DNA of 64,000 nucleotides, taken from positions 20,315,879-20,379,878 of the forward strand of contig NC_068340.1 in assembly GCF_014633365.1 (NCBI RefSeq), read 5' to 3'. The translations under genes were made by a program, and so were the position numbers. The DNA comes from Diospyros lotus (Eukaryota; Streptophyta; Magnoliopsida; Ericales; Ebenaceae). This document shows, piece after piece, positions 23,701-35,700 of this stretch; position 1 is the stretch's first letter, and each line of letters begins with the position of its first letter. The notes under the pieces are model-generated. The model did not search any database. It saw only the letters and a program-made list of their open reading frames with translations, and was not told where the DNA came from.

Positions 23701-26700
23701 AAGGAAAGTAATTTTTTTTTTTCTTATTACTCTTTTTGCACCCCCAAGCTTCTTGTCACTCATTTTTGTTTTTTAATTAAAGAACTGTTTTTATATATGT
23801 CACACCCCAATCTCATATGGACTGAATTGGGGGACATCTTAAGTGTACTTTTAGTTGTTGAAGCCCAAAATTTTAACTTTTAGCATTTTTTAGGTAAATG
23901 GTCACAGTGTTACCAGTGATATAATCTTTTCGTGCGAACCAAGATAATATATTTGGGTTATAACTGTTGTTACACTTTTGGGTTATCATGGATGAGTAAA
24001 ATATATGGTTTGTTTAGGCTTGACTGCTTGGGCTTCTATGGTGTCAAAATGCTTTTGGTTCTTCGTGTCTTCAAATCTAGACTTGGGGTTCTTGGCTAAA
24101 AAGAACAGAGACCTATAAAGCAGTGTTCTAAAATGTGCTAGGCGTCAGACTAGGGCCTAACAACTAGGCGGGGCTGTCAAAATGCAAGATCCTTCTAATT
24201 CAAACCCTAATTCCGTCTCCCAAAGTATTCCTAAGCTTCCCACGACGACCTTTTGGAACCCCTCTGACGGCTTCAGGGCTGCTCACCACGGGTGAGCCCA
24301 CTCCGAGGTGAACTTCTGCCTACCTAACGACTTGGATCTCGTCTATGACCCCTTCGATGGCCCGTTAGGGAGCTTCAACGAGATCGGATTGGAGATGATC
24401 TGTTCTGCACTTATATGGACGTTGAGAAGCTCGGATAGCTCCGCTGACAGCGGCAACGGTCGGATTGACAATGCCGGTGGTAGTGGGATGGAGGGGGAGT
24501 GGGGCTTAATCGGGGCCGGCCCCTAGGATGCCAATTGGCATGGATTCGCAGCGGCTAGGGGCTGTCGGCCACCTTTTTGAACACTGCTATAGAGTAAGGT
24601 GTAGACATAGCTAGAATGATTTTACGTTTGTGGCAGAGTAGGACATAATTTGGGGAGGAGTGGAGGACATAAAAATGTGCATATTCTAAGTGCACTTTTT
24701 TTTATCTACTCCTTCACTATTCTCAATAATTAGGGTCAACATTGAGCAATTAGTAGATAAGTAACCAAAAGGCAAAACCTTACAGTTGAAGTACTGTAGT
24801 TGTGAGACAGTATCTGAAGTTCTATTAATTTCTCCTTTATCCTTATTATTTCTTTGAGGTGGCATACATGGGGAAAGAGCACTTTGCATATATTTACTGT
24901 TCATAGTAGAGGTATGGTTCGTATGAGGGTAGTCATTCCTATGCTTCTTGTACTTGGTTTAGAGTCCAACTCATAATTCTGGACAAGTTTTGCAATTTGA
25001 GCTTGTTTTTATTGTTGGGAGATCAATATTTTAGTCATATAAACTATATCTCCATAGTACATCACTAATGCTTGTTTATAGGCTAAAATTCAACTGTAGT
25101 AGATAAAATATCAAGTTACAATTATCCAAAGAAATCTGTTAAAAAAAAAAAAAACAGCTGAAAGAAGGCCTCTACTTTAACATACAATTTCCTGTTCACT
25201 GATCCTCTTTCCTTTTTCACACATGATGTGGCCAACCACTGGTCAAACTAGTTTGGAATTTTCTTTTTCTTGCATTTTCTCGAAGAACAGCGTTTTGGAC
25301 CTTGGATTAAACGCTCAGAGAAAGCACTGGGGCACTTTGGGCGTGTTCATGTTTTCTCTGAAAATCAGACAGGATTTGTGAAGTATGGTGTTTCTGCTTG
25401 TATATCAAGTGTCCAATACCCTGAATTTTTCTTTTAATGGTGGAAACATTAAAGATTTGATGTAAAAGGGCAATCCAAGCAAATATAAAGTGGGTTAAAT
25501 ATTAAATCTACCATGCCCTCAAAATTTTAAGCAATCTTTGAATCCTACTGGTTGCTTTAGCAAAGACCACCAAAGATGGTTGAAACTTGGTCTTGAGATG
25601 TTTGAATGTGATGTCAGCTTTTTTTCTTTTTTAAACTTAATGTCTTATAGGATGTGGTTGAGAAAACCTGCTGACTTCTAGTTTAATTCAGATTTCAGAT
25701 GTTGCGGGATCTCATACCTCATAGTGATCAGAAAAGAGATACAGCATCATTCTTGTTGGAGGTAGCTCTAATGTACGGATACGCGAAGCATACATTATTT
25801 TTTTTTCTAGAATATTCACATTGAATGTTCACATTTGTCCTAGTGCAGGTGATTGAGTATGTCCAATACTTGCAAGAAAAGGTACAGAAGTATGAGGGAT
25901 CATATCAAGGGTGGAGTTCAGAGCCTACAAAGCTGACGCCATGGGTAATTTATGCACTTCAGCTTTAAAAACTGTCCATTGATAAGGTTCGCCCACATCA
26001 TTATATGTGGTTAACTTCAACTTGAAGCTTCCATGCTTATTCTACAGTAGTGTCCCCCCCCCCCCCCCCCCCCCCGGCTCTCTAAAAAAAATAAAAATAA
26101 ATAAATAAAAGCTCCAAGAAACTTTTGGGTAAATTATAAAGAGGGAAAAGAGAAACAATTTCTGAACTTAAAAGAGGTTTTTCATGGTTCAGTATGATCT
26201 TTGTTCATTCTGTGTTGTAGATCTCTTCTGGTATGTTGCCTATATGTATTATATATATAAATAAATATAAAATATAATAGGTTAGTGGCCTATGACCAAT
26301 TATGAATATGTCAATCATCTGAGTTAGAAACTGCCAATCTTTCCAGTTTATGAGCACTAGCTGAAGCATGAATATTGTCACAACCCTAGGTTTAGTTAGG
26401 GTTGTGATAGGAATTGGGAGAAGAAATCAGAATTGTAGGAGGGGGAAAATCAGTAGAAAGAGGGAGAGATATTGAGAGAAAGGGGGAGAACTTGAGGGAG
26501 ATTGGAGAGAGTCTTAGAGAGAAATGAGAATTAAGAATTCATTCAAATCAAGCATAATCATCTCCTCTTACAATGGGTCTTTTTATAGGCATAGGTAGCT
26601 CCTTAACTAATTTCTAATAGCACCCATGTGCTCCTAACAAACAACCAAATATCTCCTAACAAACTAATATAAGCCTATTACAATATTACCCTTTTATTAT

Positions 26701-29700
26701 ATCCTTATCACAATATTACCCTTCTAATCCTCCTAGGGACAATTTCCCCCCTTGAAATGTTTTTTGTCCCCAAGAAACTTATTACCACTTAGCCGTTGCT
26801 TCTTTATCTAATGCCCATTTTCACCCACTGGTTTCTTCTTTGCTTTTCCTTTTTTTGTCTTGTTTTTCCCTTTTCTTTGTCTTTTCTTTCTTTCTCCTCA
26901 ACAGCAACATCATTATGTCTTGCTGTCACACCAATTTCAGCCATCCGCCTCTTCCTTAGTGCTGTTAAAAATGGTTTCAAATGTGTCGTCAGCTCTACAA
27001 CCCCATCCTTTTCAATTATGGACAGAATTTTAATCTTCTCTGTAGGTAAAAATCTGTACATTACCTCCAACTCTTCTTGCTACAATGTTACCTTTGCTTT
27101 GTCTTGTGTGCCCGTGCCAATGACATACATGTGAGATGTTCCAAGTAAGGTGCTTGGTGCAATCCCTTGTTCCTTCTCCTCAAGTACTTGGTGAAGGGGC
27201 TTTCCTGGCTCCTTCTGTTACTTCCAAAAATCAATAGCATCAAGTGTCTCAGCACTAATAAGAGTGCTTGAGAGACAGCCTTCCTCAACCTCTTCTTCCA
27301 TGTACTCCTCAGCCCTCTCCATCTTCTCGCTGCCCATTTTAGCCCAAGCCAAAGAATCCTTAGCTTTTGGTAGGTCCAAAATAGGAGGAAGGATTCCAGC
27401 CCTAATATCTGTGTAGATTGAGGGTCCTTCAGTTAGATTTTCTTGATCCAATGTTATTCCATTTCCTAGAAACTTTTGATCCGAAACACCCCCAAATCCT
27501 TTAGCCCATGCACTAGCCAACGAGGGTAATGAGTTGGCATCTTTCTTGTCAATTTCGCCTAAACCGATATACTTCTTCTGCTCAACATTGGAGGTGAGCA
27601 ATGAATCTGCTTCTCGCCTCCTCAATTTCTCATTCAATAGCTCTATTTTAAGGAATTCGTCTTTGTTAAAACTTCCACAATAATCATCGAAGTATTCAGC
27701 GCGGAAGTTGTAATGATACTTCTTGATTAATATCATTGCAAACTCCTGCAGCTTCGCGGAACATACGACCAAATTTCTCGCACTCTTCATCAATCCCACT
27801 TCTTTTTTCCTTGTCCCTTTGGCTGATCTCCTTCTCAAAATCCTTTTCCCATGTTTGATGCTTTTGGTCAACTGAAAATGCAGCATTTTTCTACTGCCAT
27901 TGAGGATCTGATTGTCTGATGTGGGACTGCTTCCCAAAACCTGCCGAGTAGGACAATCCCACTAAAAATGCATCACTGTTCCGCTGCAATTGAGGCTGAT
28001 CTCTTGCTTGAAAATTAACCATTGAAAATGCAGCATCATTCGACTACAATTGAGACCCCTTTTGTTTCATGTGTGCCCTGCTTCCCATGGTCGACATCTC
28101 ACGGACATGACACTTGGAAGACCAAGGGATAGGGGTTCTATACATACTGCTCTTCTTCAAACAAGTTAACCAAAATTAGCATTTGTTTCCCTTTTCTCAC
28201 AGCCTCAAGCACCAACAATCAACGAGCTGGATGAGTTGGAAGCATCCACTTCTCACACGAATCTGCGGCTTATGGCTAATGAGCGCCACCTCACCCACTG
28301 CTTCAAGAAGTCGCCCAGACTTAATCCTTAGTTGTTAAAGGTGCGTCTAGGCGCAAGGAGCCTTAAGGCGCTAGTTCGGCGCCTCGTCTGGGCCAAGGCA
28401 AGGCGATTTCAGTGAGGCCCTCGCTTTGCACGGTGAGGCGTTGAGGCGAGAGGCGCGCCTCATGAAACTTAGGTTTTAATTAAAACCTGAGCAGCCCAAT
28501 TCCTCCTATTTTCTCGGTTCTAGCATGTATACATTATAACATATTTACATAAACCTGGGCAGCACATTTTCTTTTATTTATATTTTACCTTCCATTTACT
28601 TTAATACATAAATGTAAATAAGAAAGTACCCCCCATTTGGATTCAATAAAAATATCTAAAAAATCAAAATCCATAACAATAAGAAAATAGAATTTTGGTT
28701 TTAGTACAAACTTGGGATTTAACGATTTTACCACTGTCAAAATACATACCTACTATTTCTTGAAAAATTCATTAAAAATCATTTTAACAACAATGAATAT
28801 TAGTTATCAAAATACCGGGAGATAGTTTTTCAAAATAAAAATATTTTCTTATATGTTTGCTTATAATGCGCTAATCTTCCAGACTTAGAAAAATAACAAT
28901 TTTCAAAATAAAAACATTTTCTTGATTGTGGACTTGTAGTGTTTATATGTTTGTTTAAAACTTTGCATGATGATTGATACTTGTTTGAGTTTGAGACTTT
29001 AAGTTTGAATTTTGATGATGTTTCTAGTTTAGAATTTGCATGATGAATGAATCAACTTTGATGATGTTAGTTTAGAATTTGAAGATAATGAATTATTAAT
29101 GATATGCATGTGTTATTATTGATAATTTGATAGTTTTTTGTATGATTTTACAAGATTTTGAGTTTCTTTCTAAAAGGTGCGCCTCGCGCCTTAGGCTCCA
29201 AGTTATGCCTCGTGCCTTTCAGAACTATGACTTAATCTGCCTCAAACGGAACCAGCTAAGAGCCAGTGTTATTAAAGGCGCGCCTACTAGGCGCAAGCCT
29301 GGTGCCTAGCAACAAATCAGGCAGGCGAGATCTGCCCAGGCGCGCTTGGGCGCACCCAGGCCCTCAGGCACAGCCTTGGGCTTAGGCGTGCCAAGGCTGA
29401 GCCTGATTTATTTTAGTATTAGTTTTCAGATTTTAAGAAAATATTAAATTGGAATTGATTTCTTGCTATATTTTAATCAAATCTAATCCTAATTCAAATT
29501 ATACTTAAATAAACCAGCTGCCATTCTTGGTTCCAGCCTCCCTTCTTCTCGGTTCCAGCATGTATACATTACAACATATTTACATTTCCTTAGTTTAAGT
29601 AAATGTCCACATTTTCTTTAATTTATATTTTACCTTCCATTTACTTTAATACATAAATGTAAATAAGAAAGTATCTCCCATTTGAATTCAATAAAAATAT

Positions 29701-32700
29701 TTAAAAAATCAAAATCCATAACAATAAGAAAATAGAATTTTGATTTTAGTACAAACTCGAGATTTAACGATTTTACCACCCCCAAAATACATACCTACTA
29801 TTTCTTGAAAAATTCATTAAAAATCATTTTAACAATAATAAATATTAGTTATCAAAATACTGGGAGATAGTTTTTTAAAATAAAAACATTTTTTTATATG
29901 TCTCCTTATAATGCGCTAATCTTTCAGATTTGGAAAAATAACATTTTTCAAAATGAAAACGTTTTCCTGACTGTGGACTTGTAGTGTTTATTGATTGTGG
30001 ACTTACAGTGTTTATGTGCTTGTTTAGAACTTTGCATGATGATTCGTACTTGTTTGAGTTTGAGTATTATCTCTTTGTTTTTCTTAAGATGGTCTTTAGA
30101 GTGGTATTGTTGTTGACTATGTTGCACGGAAACGGAAACGGGAAACGTGGAAACGGTATTTTTCAAAAAAGTTAGGAAACGAAAACGCGGGGTAAACTGT
30201 AATTTTTAAAAATATAGGGGTGTATGTGAAATTAAATTATAATTTAAATTTAATTGCATATAATTTATATAATATAATTTAATTAACAGTTATTTAAATA
30301 ATATAAATTTAAATTATATAAATAATGTATAAACGGAACCACTGATGCAATTTTTATAAATTTAAATTATATAAATATTATAAATTGCATCAGTGGTTAT
30401 TGGTTAATTTAAATTAAATATTTTTTATATAACAACATCAGTGGTTGCTGTTAGTTTAAATAATTAAATTATATAAATAATATTAAATTTATAATTTATA
30501 TACTATAAATAATGTAAACCCTAAATTGCATCAATGGTTGCTGTTAATGGCGGACTGCTGCCGCTGCCCTATCTCGCTGCTCGCTCTCAATGGCTGATCG
30601 CCGCCGCTTCAACCGTCTCTGCCATAGTCGCCGCCTCTCTTGCCGTCGACGCGTCTCTTGCCCTCGCCCTCGCCGTCGATCTCGCCTCTCACGGTCAACG
30701 CGTCTCTGCCATCGTTGCTGCCTCTCTCGCCATCGACGAGTTTCTTGCCGTCACCCTCGCCTTCGATCTCGCCTCTCTCACAGTCGACGCATCTCTGCCA
30801 CCATCGCTCACCTCTCTCACCATCGACGACTCTCTTACCCTCACCCTCGCCTTCGATCTCGCCTCTCTCACAGTCGACATGTCTCTGCCACCGTCGCTCG
30901 CTTCTCATCCTCATCGCCAACCGCCGTCTGCCATCGTACACCATTTCTCGCCTCATCGTCAACCGTCGTCGCACACTACATATCTCGCCTTGCCTCTCGG
31001 TGACCTTCCTCGTTGCAGGTGACTGGTCGCTGGAAACGCGTTTCCTGCGGGAGACGCATTTCCAACATGTTTCTGTAAATTGCGAAACTCCCCCCGAAAC
31101 GTTTCGCAATTTACAGAAACGGCCCAAACACGGTTTCGGGCCGTCTTCGCGTTTCCGAAACGCGAAACGGTTCGGAAACGGCGAAATGGCTCATTCGAGC
31201 CGTTTCCGTGCTTCATAGGTTGTTGACATGTGTGAATCTTGCAGGAATCAAAATTTAAAATGTCATCCAACACTATTGATCCTAATCCTGATAGTAGCTC
31301 AGCTGGTAGAAGAAAAGATCCAGCATGTAAATATCATAGTTAGCATATGTTGAATTTTATATATTTTTTTTATAATATTTGTTAAATATTATTAGAAGTT
31401 ATGACCTATTTTATACCTTTTTCTTTAACGAGGACATATATTTTTATTTTTTTAACTTGCACCTAGTTCCACCAAGTTCGCGCCTTGCTCCTCAGGCTCC
31501 AAGACCCTTGTGCGCCTTGGGCCTTTAATAACACTGCTAACAGTTGGGTTTGCCTCGCCTTCAATTCTGGACTCAATTAAATCAAACAGAAGGAGTTGGC
31601 AACCAATACTCTACTCGATCAACTTAGTTGGAAATTTCTCTGGACTGAATCGCATTCGTTGATGTTCAGTGATTGTTCTTTAGGTTCAGTTAGACTTGTG
31701 CTCTCTAATGGAAAGCTTCGCACCCAACCAATCGGCAAATTTTGCTTAGCCTCTCGTCTCCTTCCTCCGGTTTTGCTCTACCTGCGGTCACTTCCAGTCG
31801 TGAACCTCTTGCCAATGATAACCCAACCAGTGATGCATCAACGCTTCGTTCCTCAGGTTTTGCCCAATCACCGACCATACCACGATCGCTCAAAACCCAC
31901 TACACAATCGCGATCGCTTGGAACTGCTACGCCAGTCGCGACCTCCTGGCCGTTTGCGTCAACCTCTGGTCACCCACTTCAGTTGTCTGACCAACCCGTG
32001 TCACCCACTTCAGTCACGACCTTCTGGGTTGAGGACCACTAGCAGATGGCAGCTCCTTGAATTCGCGTGGGTTGCCTGAGAATCGTGGCCGTATCTCACC
32101 TCCTCGTGCCTTGGAATCAATTCCGAAATTCAATGGGCGTCTTCGTCTTTAGAATTCGGACAGGAGTGTCTTTGATCTGCAATTGAATTGCTGATCAAAT
32201 CCACTCGCGGAATTCACTGCTCCAATTGTTCGCTCTAGTCGCAACCTTCCTGGTTGTCCGTGTCACCACCTTCAACGGACTCCCACACCAATCGCGAACG
32301 TTGTTTGTTTGCGTCGCCTCAGGTTAGCTCACCTATTGACTCACTCCAATCGCAAATGCTCCTCTGTTCGCGTCGCCTTCGGTGCTACTTGAATTCGCTG
32401 GAATGATGCCCGACTTCTGAAACCGTCTTGCACTTAGCTTCTCAATTTCGTACCGAGAGTTGTTTTTTTCTCTCGATTATGACTTGTCCTTGAATCTTGG
32501 AATCTGATCGGAATTGTTGCTTGCACTCACCTATCAAGAGTTGAGAACCCCCAGTTTCGACCACTGTCGGTATGCAGTCATTAAACCAAATTGTTATGAG
32601 TTCGCAGGAATCACAACCGAGGAAAGATTGGCTCTAGGTACCATTTGTCACAACCCTAGGGTTAGTTAGGGTTGTGATAGGAATTGAGAGAAGAAATCAG

Positions 32701-35700
32701 AATTGTATGAGGGGGGAAATCAGTTGAAAGAGGGAGAGATATTGAGAGAAAGGGGGAGAACTTGAGGGAGATTGGAGAGAGTCTTAGAGAGAAATGAGAA
32801 TTAAGAATTCATTCAAATCAAGCATAATCATCTTCTCTTACAATGGGCTTTTTATAGGTATGGGTAGCTCTTAACTAATTTTTAACAGCACCCATGTGCT
32901 CCTAACAAACAATCAAATATTTCCTAACAAACTAATATAAGCCTATTACAATATTATCCCTTTAATATAAGCCTATTACAATATTACCCCTTTATTATAT
33001 CCCTATCACAATATTACCCTTCTAATCTTCCTAGGAACATGACAAATATCAAGATAATTTTTTTTGAAAAACTCCATCGCTTGTGACTTCATGACTTGTT
33101 TGTAAAATTTTTAGAAACTTTGGCAGGGAGGGAGGGAGCTATCCTTTATTTTTGTTATTAGCATAGTGATTAATGTTCTCATAGACCTGTTTTAGGGTCA
33201 GAAATGACTGGGCTTTTAGTCCCATGCACCCCAATATGTAAGAGCATTTGGGTTACTGCTTTCACATTTTCTTTAGCCCCTTTCCCCTTATTTCCTGCAT
33301 CTGGTTGCTTAAGAGGCAATGGCCAAGTTTGGTGGGTGATGATTTCACTGTCTCCAAAGTATTTCCAGAGGTGATGAGCCTCTGGGAATGACATTGGATG
33401 TTGTTTTACATTCTGTTGAAATTATTCCTCTTTAACATATTAAGTTTCTGTCACTGCTTTTGCTTGAATCAGCGAAATAGCCACTGGCGCGTCCAGAGTT
33501 TTTCTGGACATCCACAGGGAACAAAGAATGGTTCTGGTGGTTCAGTGTTTGCTGGGAGATTTGATGATAGCAACATCAGTAGTCCTCCAGCCATCCATCC
33601 AAACCAACAGAATCCCATTGAATCTGATTCTGGTAGGGATACCTCTGGGAAAACAGTGGATGAATTAGCAAACAAATCTGTAGGCATTCCCATCCCTTTG
33701 CAAGTGAGTGTGCCCACTTCTATCCAAGGTGCTTCTGCTCTTCTCCATCCTGTCCCGAGACCATTTTCTGATGCACAATCAACTGAAAGTCCAGTCACCA
33801 CTGATAGCTTAAATCAACAAGAGGATTTGATCATTGAAGGGGGATCAATCAGCATAACAAGTGTTTACTCTGAAGGGTGAGTAATTACAGAAACCAGCAA
33901 TTTTTGTTATTGTATGTTTGGTAATAAAAGTATGATGTGTCCTTAGTTTCAGGAAATTTTCTCTGAACCTTTTAGTAATATCTCAGTAAAACTCTTTGAA
34001 CTGAGTCCTTTTTTCTTTGGTTTGGTATTGTCACCTCAAATCTCTAGGGCCTCAAAAAGTTGAATACTTATTTACTGTTGCTTTACTTATCGAAGATGCT
34101 TTGATGTTGACATATTGTTCCATAAAAGCTGTTGTAACTAGTGAAATTTGGGTTACATCATTGTTATGGGGCTAAGTTACATCTATTATTTTAGTTTATC
34201 TATTTGTTTATTTGTTTAGTTTGTCATATATTAGTTGTTTTTCTGGCCTCAAATTAAAGTGTTATAACATTACATGATATTCACTATCTTGCATAATAAG
34301 GCAGATCATCATAACCTGAGCTACTGTGGTCAGAAATTTTTCCTTCCAAGGGCCAAGGAAGATTGGGGTTGGGGTCTGAGTTAATTCTGCATGCTGTGCC
34401 AGGGGTATGGATAGTCTCATCTAACTATCAAAGTCATGCAGTTGCTTAAGGTTCTTGTCTACATGATCCATTTTATTCTGTGCTCATCTGTTCAGTGAGT
34501 TGTTAAAGCTTAGGAGACAATCTTCCTTCTGACTGTCTCAGCAGTTGTTCTTCTTATTTTGATTCTGTAATTTCAACAAGGTGACGGGTATTTTTATCAC
34601 CTGATTGCAAAACGAGGAGTGTAACAACTGTTAATCATTTTTGACATCATAGTGATACCAGGTTGGGGATGTTATCCACTGCCGGTCCCAAACCCGGATA
34701 AAGGAGGAGGGTTATATTAGGTAGCCGACAACCAACGTAAAACTTAGTCGGATCCAAAACATGAACTCTAGACAAATTATGAAAAATCGTTTAGGCATGG
34801 GTGTAACCCTTCATATCGACGCGTTACACTGCCTGCGTGTAGTGTCAAGTGAGTTAGGGCCGTTGCATCGGCGCCTGGATGTAGTGACAAATGAGCAAGG
34901 GTCCTCACATTTGCTTGGACAGATGTGGGTAAAGAAGCTAGTCCAAAACCAAAATCAAAATAAAAAACAAAATCAAATTCAAAGTCAAGGCCAAAAACAA
35001 AATCATAGATTAAGGATTGGGTCATGAAATATAGGAACATTAACAGGCAAAGCTATGGAAGTGGTAGATGTGATGATTAGGAGAAAAATTAATATTATGT
35101 GCTTTCAAGAGACGAGATGGGTAGGGAAAAAAACAAGAACTTTATCAGAAACTGGATATAAAATATAATACACAGGAAATGATCGAGCGAAAAATAGAGT
35201 GAGGATTATTATGGATAAAAGCTTAGTAGATGAGGTAATGGATGTAAAGAGAATAGGGGATAGGATTATTATGGTGAAGGTTAGTCTATGAAGAATGACT
35301 ATGAATATCTTTAGTACATATGCACCACAAGCGGGGTTAGGTGATGAGATAAAAGAAAAATTCTGGGAGTACCTAGAGGGACTCATAAAAATGATACCAA
35401 GAGGAGAGAAAGTGATTATAGGAGGTGACTTAAATGAGCACGTGGGTAGAGACGACAACGGCTATAGAGAGGTACATGGAGGGTATGGATTCAGGAAAAT
35501 TAATAATGAGGGTAAGTCTATTCTAGATTTTGCTATGGCATATGGGCTCATCATAACCAATACTAAGTTCAAAAAATGGAACAAACACTTAATCACATAT
35601 AAAAATATCACATCAAGCACCCAAATAGATTACTTCCTCATCAGACAAGATGATCGATTATGTTGTAGGGATTGTAAGGTGATACCAGGAGAGTGTTTGA

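Larger units (their letters stand above)
29263..31535. mobile_element. Non-autonomous hAT (GGCGC-rich ends), copy 2, with nested hAT
   Basis: The inverted ends CCAGTGTTATTAAAGG and CCTTTAATAACACT lie between 8-bp duplications, GCTAAGAG (29255-29262) and GCTAACAG (31536-31543), 7 of 8. It sits 25 bp from copy 1, and the two are independent insertions in the same LTR element. A different hAT family member (30117-31218) is inserted in it. Confidence 0.85.
26376..33044 (-). mobile_element. LTR retrotransposon, non-autonomous type, in BIM2 intron 4
   Basis: Two direct repeats, 26376-26741 (366 bp) and 32646-33044 (399 bp), begin TGTCACAACCCTAGG and end GACA. They are bracketed by the exact 5-bp duplication AATAT (26371-26375 and 33045-33049). 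The element lies on the minus strand: a primer binding site, TGGTACCTAGAGCC on that strand, is next to the right LTR, and a purine tract (AAGGGGGGAAAT) is next to the left one. The right LTR is longer mainly because of an internal tandem duplication near 32932-32985. Without two nested hATs the element is about 3.5 kb. No gag, protease, reverse transcriptase or integrase is visible, so it needed other elements to move. Confidence 0.88.

Noticed and set aside
28204..28326. Acceptor-like CTCACAG followed by a 40-codon open stretch in the sense of BIM2
   Set aside because: It lies inside the LTR element of intron 4. Exon 4 joins exon 5 perfectly without it (TPW then RNSHWRV), and the frame resembles nothing in BIM proteins.
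30534..31218. Overlapping frames of up to 192 codons on both strands
   Set aside because: They arise from CT-rich tandem repeats inside a hAT. Composition is Ser/Leu/Arg/Pro-skewed in every frame and no domain is visible.
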